Source: Flexivirga alba (GTDB lineage Bacteria; Actinomycetota; Actinomycetes; Actinomycetales; Dermatophilaceae). Taken from it: 64,000 bases of DNA. The notes beneath the pieces are model-generated. The model ran no database searches. It was given only the letters and a program-made list of their open reading frames with translations, and was not told the origin of the DNA. Shown in pieces: positions 37,260-45,737 of this stretch. The translations under genes and the position numbers were made by a program. Numbering within the stretch: position 1 is the first letter of the stretch; every line of letters starts with the position of its first letter. The stretch is taken from positions 1,488,001-1,552,000 of the forward strand of contig NZ_JBHSWH010000001.1 of assembly GCF_042661025.1 (NCBI RefSeq). Reading direction: 5' to 3'.

Positions 37260-38405
37260 ATGCGGCTCACCCAGGACCACGACGACTTTCGTTCCAGCGT
37301 CCGACACTTCGTCGACACGGCGGTCAACCCGTACGCCGACGAGTGGGAGAAGGGCGGCGCGTTCCCTGCGCACGAGCTCTTCCCGAAGGCCGGCGCGGTC
37401 GGGCTGCTCGGCATCGAGTACGACCCGGCATACGGCGGACTCGGCGCGGACCACTCGTTCCAGATGATCGCCTGCGAAGAGTTCGGTCGGATGAGTTCGG
37501 CCGGGGTGAGTATGGCGCTCGGCGTGCAGTCGATGATGGCGACGCCGTCCCTGGCAGCGCTCGGGACACCGGAGCAGAAGGCGCAGTTCCTCGCACCGGC
37601 GATCGCCGGCACCGCCGTCGCGGCGATCGGGGTGACCGAGCCCGACACCGGATCTGACGTCGCCCGGCTGCGCACCCGAGCCCGGCGCGACGGTGACGAC
37701 TGGGTGATCACCGGCCGAAAGATGTTCATTACCAACGGTGCCCAGGCCGACTGGGTCTGCCTGCTCGTGCGCACTTCCGACGAAGGCGGCTACAAGGGGA
37801 TCTCGCAGATCGTCGTCCCCACGACGGCGCCGGGCTTCTCGGTGAGCCGCACCCTCGAGAAGCTCGGAAACCACTCGTCCGACACCGCGGAGCTCGTCTT
37901 CGACGACGTACGCGTCCCGGTCGCGAACACGATCGGCGAGATCGGGCGCGGTTTCCAGCAGCAAATGCAGCAATTCGTCGTCGAGCGGATGTTTGCCGCG
38001 TATGCCGCCGTCGGCCAGTGCGACAAGGCGCTGGAGCTGACCCGCCGGTATGTCGCCGAACGGACCGTCTTCGGCGGGACCCTCGCTTCCAAGCAGTACG
38101 TCGCTTTCCGGCTCACCGAGTTGCAGGCCCAGGTGGACCTGCTGCGCAGTCACAACCGGCAGACCTGCGAAGCGCGAGTCGCCGGTGAGGACATCACCCG
38201 GATGGCATCGGTCGCCAAGCTCACCGCCGGCCGGCTGGCGCGCGAGGTCGCGGACACGTGCCTGCAGTTCCACGGGGGAATGGGCTATATCGAGGAGACC
38301 TGGACCGCCCGCTTCTTCCGCGATGCACGGATCGGCTCGATCGGCGGTGGCGCCGACGAGGTCATGCTGCAGGTGCTTGCCCGCCTCGACGGTCTGCCGG
38401 CCTGA
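37260..38405 (+). CDS. Acyl-CoA dehydrogenase
   Basis: The 381-residue flavoenzyme has AAIGVTEPDTGSDVARLRTRA, KMFITNGAQADWVCLLVRT, the C-terminal CLQFHGGMGYIEETWTARFFRDARIGSIGGGADEVML and a catalytic Glu expected near GGADE or the preceding helix. It resembles isovaleryl/citronellyl-type enzymes in overall pattern. The ATG at 37260 follows TAGCGT by seven bases, so the mRNA is probably leaderless. The duplicated operator links it to the AtuA-carboxylase operon. Confidence 0.9.
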   Translation: MRLTQDHDDFRSSVRHFVDTAVNPYADEWEKGGAFPAHELFPKAGAVGLLGIEYDPAYGGLGADHSFQMIACEEFGRMSSAGVSMALGVQSMMATPSLAALGTPEQKAQFLAPAIAGTAVAAIGVTEPDTGSDVARLRTRARRDGDDWVITGRKMFITNGAQADWVCLLVRTSDEGGYKGISQIVVPTTAPGFSVSRTLEKLGNHSSDTAELVFDDVRVPVANTIGEIGRGFQQQMQQFVVERMFAAYAAVGQCDKALELTRRYVAERTVFGGTLASKQYVAFRLTELQAQVDLLRSHNRQTCEARVAGEDITRMASVAKLTAGRLAREVADTCLQFHGGMGYIEETWTARFFRDARIGSIGGGADEVMLQVLARLDGLPA

Positions 38406-38572
38406 ACTGACGGTCGATCTCGCACGGGACTCAACCTGTTGTCGACGATCGCTTGAACTTCGTTGCTTTGCAGCGTTCTTCGGCTTCTGGTGAGCTGGTG
38501 CACCGGGGACTCGTTGATGAACTTGTCGCCGTATGCCGTGCTGGCGACGAGATCCACGATGACGTGTTCGGC

Positions 38573-38971
38573 CTACTTCGCCAGGAGCTGCATGATCCGC
38601 TCGACCGCGGGGACGTCGGCCGGCGCCCACTCGACGCTGTGCAGGTCTGCCACCGGGATCCATCGGAGCTCGGCATGTTCGGTGGCTTGCGGCTCTCCGG
38701 CCTCCAGGGTGGCGAGGTAGGTTGTCAGCGTGACGATGCCGAAGTCGTATTGGTGAGATGTGGTTTCGACGCGATCACCGACTGCGATGTCACACAGCAG
38801 TTCTTCGCGAAGTTCGCGAACAAGCGCCTCTTGCGGCGACTCGCCCTGCTCGACCTTGCCGCCTGGGAACTCCCAGTGGCCCGAGAGTGCCATCGACGGT
38901 CCGCGTTGAGCGGCCAGCACGGTGCCGTCTCGCACCAGAACGGCACCGACGACATCGATCTGCTTGATCAC
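38573..38971 (-). CDS. Nudix hydrolase, MutT-like (8-oxo-dGTP diphosphatase)
   Basis: The 132-residue protein has the complete Nudix box GGKVEQGESPQEALVRELREEL (about residues 36-57, with the REL-EE metal ligands) and a typical small MutT fold, starting VIKQIDVVGAVLVRDGTVLAAQRGP. It probably cleanses oxidised nucleotides such as 8-oxo-dGTP. GTG at 38971 is chosen because GGGAAAGG lies about six bases upstream; longer starts would run into the tRNA terminator region. The gene lies downstream of tRNA-Arg on the same strand. Confidence 0.88.
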   Translation of the reverse strand: MIKQIDVVGAVLVRDGTVLAAQRGPSMALSGHWEFPGGKVEQGESPQEALVRELREELLCDIAVGDRVETTSHQYDFGIVTLTTYLATLEAGEPQATEHAELRWIPVADLHSVEWAPADVPAVERIMQLLAK

Positions 38972-39055
38972 GACTGCCTTTCCCTGAAGTGACCCGGTTG
39001 CCGGCAGCTTAGGGGGACGGACGACGAGACCGTGCGTCGAGGCGACATGAGAAGG

Positions 39056-39084
39056 CCCCGGCGAGCGTTTCCGCTTGCCGGGGC
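39056..39084 (-). terminator. Terminator after tRNA-Arg
   Basis: A 13-bp stem (GCCCCGGCAAGCG with CGCTCGCCGGGGC, one G-U pair) closes on a GAAA tetraloop on the minus strand, just after the tRNA and before the MutT-like gene. Confidence 0.75.
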
Positions 39085-39108
39085 TGTGCACCGTCTCAAC
39101 TCAGTACG

Positions 39109-39181
39109 TGCACCCGAAGGGATTCGAACCCCTAACCTTCTGATCCGTAGTCAGATGCTCTATCCGTTGAGCTACGGGTGC
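39109..39181 (-). tRNA. tRNA-Arg (ACG)
   Basis: The 73-base gene has acceptor stem GCACCCG/CGGGTGC, discriminator A, D arm TAGCTCAACGGATAGAGCA, anticodon loop CTACGGA with anticodon ACG (read as ICG after deamination) and T loop GGTTCGAATCC. The CCA end is not encoded. TadA, the enzyme that makes inosine-34 in this tRNA, is encoded at 45738. Confidence 0.97.
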
Positions 39182-39253
39182 ATGCCGCGCGGTAACCGCG
39201 CAACGCTGAGACACTCTACCCGAGCAGTCGCCCAGGTGTGAAATCGGTGGGAC

Positions 39254-40123
39254 TCAGGCGCCGAAGGGCAGCACCGGCAGGCCGCCGACGCCGAGGTCGA
39301 CGGCGAAAACCGCTCCGGCGAGGGGTTGTTCGCCCTTTGCGACGTTCTCCCGGGTGGTGGTGATGTAGAGCGTCTGAAGCTGGTCACCGCCGAACGTGCA
39401 CGCCGTGACGTTGGTGACACCGGGCACCTCGACGACCTCGGTGAGCTGACGGTTGACGTAGCGGTGGACGGCCGAGCCGCCATACAGCGCGATCCAGACG
39501 CCACCCTCCTGGTCGACCCAGAGACCGTCGGGACTCCCGGGCAGGTCGTCGGGCAGGCGCACCCACGGGCGACGCTCGGTCAGCCCTGTCTCTGGTTCCC
39601 AGTCGAACGCCCAGATGGTGCGTGTCGGAGTGTCGTTGAAGTAGGTCGTCGTTCCGTCCGGGGACCAGCCGATGCCGTTGGAGATCGTCAGGTCGTGCAG
39701 GACCGGCGACGCCATACCCTTCGACGTGAGCAGGTAGAGCGAGCCGCCGCCCTGGTGCTGGTCGTAGGCCATGGTGCCGCAGTAGAAGTTGCCCAGCGGG
39801 TCGCATCCGCCGTCGTTGAACCGCACGGACGGGTCGTCCCAGATCGGCTCCATGACCTGCAGGTCGGACAGGTCATTGCTGTCAGCGAGAGCAAAACCGC
39901 GCTCGAGCGCGATGACCGCGCCACCCGGGCCGCGTGGGCGCATCGCGGCAGCGACCTTGCCGACGTGGATGCGCTCGACATCGTCGCCGCGCGCGATCAG
40001 CACGTCGCCGGCCATCATGTCGACATAGCGCAACTCACCCGGGCCTTCGAGTGACCACTCCGGCCACCAGATCGGGCCTTCGGCGTGGAAGGCGTGTGGC
40101 TTGGCGATGGGTTCGGCGCGCAT
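39254..40123 (-). CDS. SMP-30/gluconolactonase family protein
   Basis: The 289-residue protein has the six-bladed propeller pattern of SMP-30/regucalcin sugar lactonases: HAEGPIWW with the metal-binding Glu, RFNDGGCDPLGNFYCGTMAYD, ISNGIGWSPDGTTTYFNDTPTRTIWAFD, and PGSPDGLWVDQEGGVWIAL. It probably hydrolyses a sugar lactone to the acid. A TAGGCT box lies seven bases before the ATG, fitting a leaderless transcript. The gene is not adjacent to a sugar operon, though the lactone oxidase at 58923 could supply a substrate. Confidence 0.88.
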   Translation of the reverse strand: MRAEPIAKPHAFHAEGPIWWPEWSLEGPGELRYVDMMAGDVLIARGDDVERIHVGKVAAAMRPRGPGGAVIALERGFALADSNDLSDLQVMEPIWDDPSVRFNDGGCDPLGNFYCGTMAYDQHQGGGSLYLLTSKGMASPVLHDLTISNGIGWSPDGTTTYFNDTPTRTIWAFDWEPETGLTERRPWVRLPDDLPGSPDGLWVDQEGGVWIALYGGSAVHRYVNRQLTEVVEVPGVTNVTACTFGGDQLQTLYITTTRENVAKGEQPLAGAVFAVDLGVGGLPVLPFGA

Positions 40124-40150
40124 GTGCCTCAGCCTACGAGAGTGCCGTTT

Positions 40151-40230
40151 GAGAGGACCCATTGCTGCTTGATCGGACCCCAATTCGGGCACCGGTGTCG
40201 GGGCCTCTCGTGTGCGATGGGGTCCTCTCG
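40151..40230. terminator. GAGAGG-type hairpin downstream of def
   Basis: GAGAGGACCC (40151-40160) pairs with GGGTCCTCTC (40220-40229), and an imperfect inner stem lies between. It follows the def stop on the minus strand and shares its outer arm word with the hairpin at 5468-5552. Confidence 0.55.
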
Positions 40231-40249
40231 ATCGAGGAGGGTGGCGCGG

Positions 40250-40824
40250 TCAGACCTTTTCGGCTTCCTGGGTGAGCGGATCCCACTTGGTGATGTGCGC
40301 CGCCTCCCAGCCGCGGGCCTTCATCGCCTCACGCGCCTTGGTGCGGTATGTCGGAGTCAGCCTCTCGACATACAGCTTGCCGTCGAGGTGATCGGTCTCG
40401 TGCTGCAGGCAACGGGCCAGCGTGCCGCCGGTGGCTTCGACGACGACTTCGTTGCCGTCCACGTCGATGCCGGTGACCTTCGCCCACGAGGAACGTGGCG
40501 TCGGAAACCATTCTCCTGGAACGGAAAGACAGCCCTCGGCACCGTCGTCGGGAGACGGATCGCCGGGCGGCACAGTGCCCTTCTCGAGCACCGGGTTGAT
40601 CACCACGCCGCGCTTGTCCTCGCCGGACTCATCGGCGCAGTCGTAGACGAAGATGCGCAGCCGCGCGCCGACCTGGTTGGCGGCCAGGCCTGCTCCTGGG
40701 CGGCATCCAGCGTGTCGAACATGTCCTGCACCAGCGTGCGGACCTCCGGAGTGATCTCCTTGACCTTCTTGGTCGGCTGGTGCAACGCCTTGTGCCCGAT
40801 GACGGTAATCGGACGGACTGCCAT
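40250..40824 (-). pseudogene. def: Peptide deformylase, frameshifted
   Basis: Two frames together give a 191-residue metalloenzyme that removes the formyl group from new proteins. The first carries MAVRPITVIGHKALHQPTKKV to DTLDAAQE, the second INPVLEKG, the motif EGCLSVPG (metal Cys) and CLQHETDHLDG (HExxH-type His and Glu). Motif 1 (GLAANQVG) is recovered only if one base is added near 40693, giving AAQEAGLAANQVGARLRIFVYDCADE. Def is normally essential, so the shift is more likely a sequence error than a true lesion, unless a second def gene exists. AGGAG precedes the ATG. Confidence 0.88.
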
Positions 40825-40920
40825 GATTTCAACTCCTGCTGGCGGGCGACGTGACGCACTGACTCGACCACGAAGGTTATCCGGCCAGAGCCTGATGCTG
40901 CACCTGCGCCCGGCCCGCAG

Positions 40921-41733
40921 TCAGTCGTCGTGCAGGTCGCGTGGCCGGCGCGGTCTGGGCGGAGGGTCTTTCCGGGCCCATCCGGAGTCGCCGTCGTGGC
41001 CGAAGGCCTGCGGCGGTTCTTCGTTCGCGCGACGTAGGACACGCTCGCGCAGGCCGCTGCGCCGCTGACGTTCCGGGCGTGGGAGGAAGTTGCCGATCGG
41101 CCGGACCGGCAGGTTCGTCGGGTCGTCTTCGTACTTGACGGTCGTAGGGCTGCCCGCGAGCTGCAGGTGCAGGAAGGGGTCGGTCTTGTCTTCGTCGTCA
41201 TACCCATCCGAGACGACGCCGTTGGGGTCGTCCTCGCCGAAGATTTCCCCGACGATCGCCAGGTAGGTGCCCTTGGCGTCGCGGATGAAATCGATCCGAC
41301 GCAGTGCCTGCTCCCGGCCAGCGCTCTCCAGGACGAACTGCCCGTAGCCGAGCATTCGCCCGACCATGGTCCGGTTGAACGACATGTCGGTCACCTTGGC
41401 CAGCGGCATCATGGCGACCCGTCGATTGATCACGCCATACATCATCAGTAGGCGCTTGTCGGTCGCCATGAACCAGTCGAACCGCCACATCACGAGGCGT
41501 ATGGCGGCATACGCAAGCAGAATGAACCAGAGCTTCCAGGCGAAGTCGGTCAGCGTTCCGAGGTTCGCGGGAGCGGAGAAGCCGGCGATCAGCGCGAGGA
41601 AGAACCCGACGATCGCCATTGCCACGGGTTGTCCGACGGCCGCCCAGTGTTGCCGCTGTGCGACGACGATCGTCTCGTCGTCGAGCAGGAAGCGCGCCAT
41701 CGCCGACTCGGCGCGTGGATCGACGTGATCCAT
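40921..41733 (-). CDS. PH domain-containing membrane protein (bPH2/DUF304)
   Basis: The 270-residue protein has two membrane helices (about residues 32-52 and 64-84: VAMAIVGFFLALIAGF, LWFILLAYAAIRLVMW) followed by a bacterial PH-like domain (DWFMATDKRLLMMYGVINRRVAMMPLAKVTDMSF...YGQFVLESAG). The last 90 residues are polar, with Asp-rich and Arg/Pro-rich parts, probably disordered. Similar actinobacterial proteins have no known function. A small membrane protein gene starts upstream on the same strand with a 10-base gap. Met-12 is an alternative start. Confidence 0.8.
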   Translation of the reverse strand: MDHVDPRAESAMARFLLDDETIVVAQRQHWAAVGQPVAMAIVGFFLALIAGFSAPANLGTLTDFAWKLWFILLAYAAIRLVMWRFDWFMATDKRLLMMYGVINRRVAMMPLAKVTDMSFNRTMVGRMLGYGQFVLESAGREQALRRIDFIRDAKGTYLAIVGEIFGEDDPNGVVSDGYDDEDKTDPFLHLQLAGSPTTVKYEDDPTNLPVRPIGNFLPRPERQRRSGLRERVLRRANEEPPQAFGHDGDSGWARKDPPPRPRRPRDLHDD

Positions 41734-41743
41734 GGCTATCGGC

Positions 41744-41917
41744 CTAGCTGTTCAGGATCTTGTCGAAGAACTTGCCGATCTGGTCGACACCGTTGCTGAG
41801 GATCGACCAGATGTTGTGGACGATGTCTCCCGACTTGGACGGTGACTTGAAGATCGCGTAAGCGATGAAGGCGACGACGAGCCAGATCGCGACTTTACGG
41901 ACCTTGTCCAGGGCCAT
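41744..41917 (-). CDS. Small membrane protein (57 aa)
   Basis: A short frame encodes 57 residues: MALDKVRKVAIWLVVAFIAYAIFKSP, with one membrane helix (about residues 9-23), then an amphipathic tail GDIVHNIWSILSNGVDQIGKFFDKILNS. GGAGG lies four bases before this ATG; a second ATG one codon upstream is too close to it. It precedes the bPH2 gene by ten bases, so the two are probably cotranscribed and may act together. The size and helix pattern are consistent with a real small protein; no function is known. Confidence 0.7.
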   Translation of the reverse strand: MALDKVRKVAIWLVVAFIAYAIFKSPSKSGDIVHNIWSILSNGVDQIGKFFDKILNS

Positions 41918-42136
41918 CATTCCTCCGGCGTTCTTTGCGGCTCAGCGCACAGTAGGCGCACGGGTCTAACTCTCAGTGTGACAGATGTGACGGTTGTGAC
42001 TGGGTGTTGCGCTCAACGGGTGTGTCGTATGCCGCGCGCGGCGACCTCACGTTACCGCGTTCGGCGGCCCCTTGCTGGCTACGCTGGGTGATCACTTCCG
42101 CGGCATCCCGCCCTCGTCAGACCCGGAGAATGCGCC

Positions 42137-43117
42137 ATGTCGACCACGCCCGTCCGCCCGCTCGACCTGCGACTGCGGGACGCCCTTGATGCGGCCGCAG
42201 CGGGTATTTCGCGCGCTCCGCTGGCCACGTCCGTCGATCGGCTCATCGGTCGCTATCGGGAGGGTGGTGCGGCGTCCGCGCCGATCCTCGGCAACGCCAC
42301 TGATGTGCTGGCCTACGCGCTCTACCGTATGCCGGCCACGGTCGCCGCATGCTCGAACATGTTGCGGCACAGTGCCTTCCGTCTTCCAGAAATACAGACC
42401 GTCACAGACCTGGGCGGCGGCACCGGCGCAGCAGCCTGGGCCGCTCACGACAAATGGCCGGACGCGCGAATCACCGTGCTCGACCAGGTGGGCGAGGCGT
42501 TGCAGCTCGGTCGGCAGCTACGCGCAGCTGAGCCCGGAGTGGTGGATTTCGAGCGCTGGCAGGCGGGTTCGCCGGTCCCTCGGGCCGATCTGGTAACCGT
42601 GTCGTATGTGCTCTCGGAGCTGAAGCAGTCCGCGCAGCAGCAGCTCGTGGCCGCGGCGATCGGTGCCGCGGGCCGGGCGATCGCGATCATCGAGCCGGGC
42701 ACGCCGAGCGGGCACCAGCGGATCCTGACGGCACGGCAAGCGCTGTTGGAGGCTGGTTGGCAGGTCATCGCACCGTGCCCGCATCAGGCCGATTGCCCTG
42801 TTCGACAGCCGGATTGGTGCCATTTCAGCGCGCGCGTCGAGCGGTCCTCGGTGCACCGGCAGCTCAAGGGCGGCGAGCTCGGGCATGAGGACGAGAAGTT
42901 CTCGTATGTCGTGGCAGTGCCCGACGGTGCCGACGTGCCGGAGCGTGATGGCGATTCTTCGCGGATCCTGCGGCATCCCGTCAAGCGCAAGGGGCTGGTC
43001 GAGCTGCAGTTGTGCCGGCCTGATGGGACCGCGAGCCGCGCAGTGGTGACCAAGCGGCAAGGGGCGGCATACAAGGAAGCGCGGGATGTGCGCTGGGGTG
43101 ACACCTGGCCTCTTTGA
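42137..43117 (+). CDS. Small ribosomal subunit Rsm22-like methyltransferase
   Basis: The 326-residue protein belongs to the Rsm22 family. It has the S-adenosylmethionine motif TVTDLGGGTGAAAWAA (residues 87-102), the LVTVSYVLSEL post-motif, and a Cys cluster CPHQADCPVRQPDWCHFSARVERS with four Cys that in the mitochondrial relative bind a metal or Fe-S cluster. The C-terminal part ends RGDTW-like (RWGDTWPL). It is expected to act in ribosome assembly, with or without methyl transfer. A TACGCT box lies about 50 bases upstream. A long imperfect hairpin follows. Confidence 0.88.
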   Translation: MSTTPVRPLDLRLRDALDAAAAGISRAPLATSVDRLIGRYREGGAASAPILGNATDVLAYALYRMPATVAACSNMLRHSAFRLPEIQTVTDLGGGTGAAAWAAHDKWPDARITVLDQVGEALQLGRQLRAAEPGVVDFERWQAGSPVPRADLVTVSYVLSELKQSAQQQLVAAAIGAAGRAIAIIEPGTPSGHQRILTARQALLEAGWQVIAPCPHQADCPVRQPDWCHFSARVERSSVHRQLKGGELGHEDEKFSYVVAVPDGADVPERDGDSSRILRHPVKRKGLVELQLCRPDGTASRAVVTKRQGAAYKEARDVRWGDTWPL

Positions 43118-43205
43118 TCGAGAGGAGCACCAAACGATCGGGAGGAGTACGGAAAACGCCATCTGGGGTACGCCTCTCGGTCATTTGGTCGTCCTGTCGG
43201 TCAGA
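43116..43205 (+). terminator. Long imperfect hairpin after the Rsm22-like gene
   Basis: The region between two rightward genes folds into a long imperfect stem: GATCGGGAGGAGTAC with GTACGCCTCTCGGTC, and ACCAAACGA with TCATTTGGT. It begins GATCGAGAGGAG and resembles the hairpins at 5468 and 40151. Confidence 0.5.
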
Positions 43206-43267
43206 GACCGCGAGACCGCCAAATAACTCTTTGACAGTCGCCGACGGATCGCGGCATACTTCCAAAC

Positions 43268-43834
43268 ATGTCTTTGGAGGATGAGGCGATCAGCGAGCTG
43301 CGAGCGTCCGCGCACCCCGTTCGCCTCCGGATGATGTCGTTGCTCACCGGTGCGCCGATGAGCGCTGCCGAGTTGGCTCGCGAACTCGACATCACCCAGG
43401 CGAACGCGAGCTATCACCTGCGCACTCTGGCGAACGCCGGGCAGGTCGAGGTGGCAGCGACGGAATCGGTACGCGGCGGACAGGCGAAGAAGTACCGATA
43501 TCGCTATACGGAGCGAACCGGCAGGAGCACTGAGGCCTCGCGGCCGAGGAGGACAGCAAGTCCCGACGAATGGCGGCTCTACATCGACGTGCTCCACCAG
43601 GAACTGGTCCGCAGGTCGGCACAACGGGTCGATGGCCAAGCGCTCAGTGCGGATGCCGAAGTCTGGCTCACGCCGGAAACCTGGCTCAAGACAATGGAAC
43701 TGGTGAAAGAGGCGTCCCGGCTGGTGCACGAAGAGGCCATGCGGCCGCATACCGCCGGGTCGGTCCATGTGAGCTTCCAGGCCGAACTCTTCCGGATGCA
43801 TGACGAGCGCGATGAATTGGTGGGTGGGGAATGA
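43268..43834 (+). CDS. ArsR family winged-helix regulator
   Basis: The 188-residue protein has an N-terminal ArsR winged helix (residues 8-75: ISELRASAHPVRLRMMSLLTGAPMSAAELARELDITQANASYHLRTLANAGQVEV) and a C-terminal helical region of about 100 residues that may sense a ligand. No metal-binding Cys pair is present, so it is not a typical metal sensor. Its stop overlaps the start of an MFS exporter by ATGA, so it most likely controls that exporter. A CATACT box lies seven bases before the ATG. Confidence 0.88.
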   Translation: MSLEDEAISELRASAHPVRLRMMSLLTGAPMSAAELARELDITQANASYHLRTLANAGQVEVAATESVRGGQAKKYRYRYTERTGRSTEASRPRRTASPDEWRLYIDVLHQELVRRSAQRVDGQALSADAEVWLTPETWLKTMELVKEASRLVHEEAMRPHTAGSVHVSFQAELFRMHDERDELVGGE

Positions 43835-45081
43835 GCGAGCGGCCACCCACGCTGGAAGTGTTGCGTGGCAAGGACTTCCGCTGGTTCTTCCTGTCTCGGT
43901 CGGTGAACATCGTCGGCAGCATGATGACGCCGGTGACGATCGCCTTCGCGGTGCTGCACATCGACAACTCCTCGGAGTCGCTCGGCATCGTGCTCGCCGC
44001 GCAGATGACCGCCAGCGTGCTCTGCCTCCTCTTCGGTGGGGTCATCGCCGACCGGCTGCCGCGCCGTGCCGTCATGCAGGCCTGCTACCTGGCGATGGCC
44101 GTGATCCAACTGACGATGGCGGTGTCGCTCGAACAGGGGTGGGCGACGGTCGGCTCGATGATCGTCCTCGCCGCACTGTCCGGCGGAGTCAGCGCGTTCT
44201 CGATGCCTGCACAGCAGGGACTGATCCCTCAGTTGGTGCCGAAAAACCAGCTGCAGCAAGCGGATTCGCTGATGTCCTTCGTGCGCAACGGTGCGACGTT
44301 CATCGGACCGATCCTCGGCACCACTCTCGTCGTGACGACAGGCTCCGCGCTGGCACTCGCGATCGACGGCGCCACGTTCCTGGTGGCGGCGGTAATGCTG
44401 ACGAAGGTCGCGCTGCCACCCCGCAAACAGACCCTGCGGACCTCGATCATCGTCGAATTGCGTGAAGGCTGGGGCGAATTCACCTCACGCACCTGGCTGT
44501 GGGTCATCGTCGCGGCATTCGGGGTCTTGAACGCCATACACATCGGTGCGTGGGTTGTCGTGGGGCCGGTTGTCGCCAAGAACGATGGAGCGCTCGGGAT
44601 CCGTGGCTGGGGTCTGGTCGTAGGAGCAGAGGCCGTCGGCATGCTCGTCATGTCGATGATCCTGTTGCACTGGAAGCTGCGCCACCCACTGCGCGCCGGT
44701 ATGGCCGGTATGTCGTGCTTCGCCATACCGTTGCTGATGTTGGGGATTCGCCCGGCAACGCTGCCGATGATGGCCGTTGCGTTCGTGAGCGGCATGGGCA
44801 CGCAGGTCTTCAGCACGGGTTGGACCGTGGCGATGATGGAGCGCATCCCGACGGAGGTGCTCTCGAGAGTCTCGAGCTACGACATGTTGGGGTCGTTCGT
44901 CGCCATACCGATCGGCAGCCTGACGTTCGGCTGGCTCGCCAGCACCATCGATGTCAGCACGCTGTTGGTCGTGTCCGGCTGCGTGTATGTCGCGATCGTG
45001 GCGGTCACCTTGCTGGTGCCGTCGATCCGCCGGCTCGGGCGGGTCGCTGACGAAGAGTCGGAGGTCGTGAAGGCAGCGTGA
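43831..45081 (+). CDS. MFS transporter (EntS/MFS_3-like exporter)
   Basis: The 416-residue protein has twelve predicted helices and the MFS_3 pattern: LRGKDFRWFFLSRSVNIVGSMMTPVTIAFAVL at the start, the loop GGVIADRLPRRAVM between helices 2 and 3, and SAFSMPAQQGLIPQLVPKNQLQQADSL typical of enterobactin-exporter and macrolide-efflux relatives. It probably exports a small compound under control of the coupled ArsR protein. It ends one base before the convergent upp stop, so no terminator lies between them. Confidence 0.87.
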   Translation: MSERPPTLEVLRGKDFRWFFLSRSVNIVGSMMTPVTIAFAVLHIDNSSESLGIVLAAQMTASVLCLLFGGVIADRLPRRAVMQACYLAMAVIQLTMAVSLEQGWATVGSMIVLAALSGGVSAFSMPAQQGLIPQLVPKNQLQQADSLMSFVRNGATFIGPILGTTLVVTTGSALALAIDGATFLVAAVMLTKVALPPRKQTLRTSIIVELREGWGEFTSRTWLWVIVAAFGVLNAIHIGAWVVVGPVVAKNDGALGIRGWGLVVGAEAVGMLVMSMILLHWKLRHPLRAGMAGMSCFAIPLLMLGIRPATLPMMAVAFVSGMGTQVFSTGWTVAMMERIPTEVLSRVSSYDMLGSFVAIPIGSLTFGWLASTIDVSTLLVVSGCVYVAIVAVTLLVPSIRRLGRVADEESEVVKAA

Positions 45082-45082
45082 G

Positions 45083-45721
45083 TCACACCACGCCGTAGAG
45101 CCGGTCGCCGGCGTCGCCCAGGCCGGGCACGATGTAGCCGTTCTCGTTGAGTCGCTCATCGATCGCGCCGGTCACGAGCGTGATCGGGATGGACAGGTCG
45201 GCCAGCGCCTGCTCGACCGCCGCGATGCCCTCGGGTGCCGACAGCAGGGTGACGGCGGTGATGTCATCGGCGCCGCGCTCGGCGAGGTAGCGGATGGCCA
45301 TGGCGAGTGTGCCGCCGGTGGCGAGCATCGGGTCGAGCACGTAGCACTGCCGGCCGGACAGGTCGTCCGGCAGCCGGTTGGCGTAGGTGATCGCCTCGAG
45401 CGTTTCCTCATTGCGCTGCATGCCGAGGAAGCCGACCTCGGCGCTCGGCAGCAGCCGAACCATGCCCTCGAGCATGCCGAGGCCCGCGCGCAGGATCGGC
45501 ACGACGAGTGGCTTGGGGGAGGACAGCTTGATGCCGGTGGTCGGTGCGACAGGCGTCTCGATGTGGAAGGGCTCGACCCGAACTTCGCGGGTGGCCTCGT
45601 AGGCCAGCAGCGTCACGAGCTCCTCGGCGAGACGCCGGAAGGTCGGACTGTCCGTGCGCTTGTCGCGCAGGTAGGTCAGCTTGTGGGCGATGAGGGGGTG
45701 GTTGGCGAGCTCGACACGCAT
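45083..45721 (-). CDS. upp: Uracil phosphoribosyltransferase
   Basis: The 212-residue salvage enzyme makes UMP from uracil and PRPP. It starts MRVELANHPLIAHKLTYLRDKRTDSPTFRRL and has VVPILRAGLGMLEG, the PRPP loop CYVLDPMLATGGTLAMAI and the uracil-binding end PGLGDAGDRLYG. The full length is present. A TAGAGT box lies seven bases before the ATG, so the mRNA is probably leaderless. It is divergent from tadA with only 16 bases between the start codons, so the promoters overlap. Confidence 0.95.
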   Translation of the reverse strand: MRVELANHPLIAHKLTYLRDKRTDSPTFRRLAEELVTLLAYEATREVRVEPFHIETPVAPTTGIKLSSPKPLVVPILRAGLGMLEGMVRLLPSAEVGFLGMQRNEETLEAITYANRLPDDLSGRQCYVLDPMLATGGTLAMAIRYLAERGADDITAVTLLSAPEGIAAVEQALADLSIPITLVTGAIDERLNENGYIVPGLGDAGDRLYGVV

Positions 45722-45737
45722 GGCGCAAACTCTAGTC

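Noticed and set aside
38406..38572. Possible gene between the acyl-CoA dehydrogenase and the MutT-like gene
   Set aside because: Frames on both strands are short and match no family; the only continuous one is antisense to the MutT end. I treat it as a spacer, perhaps gene remnants.
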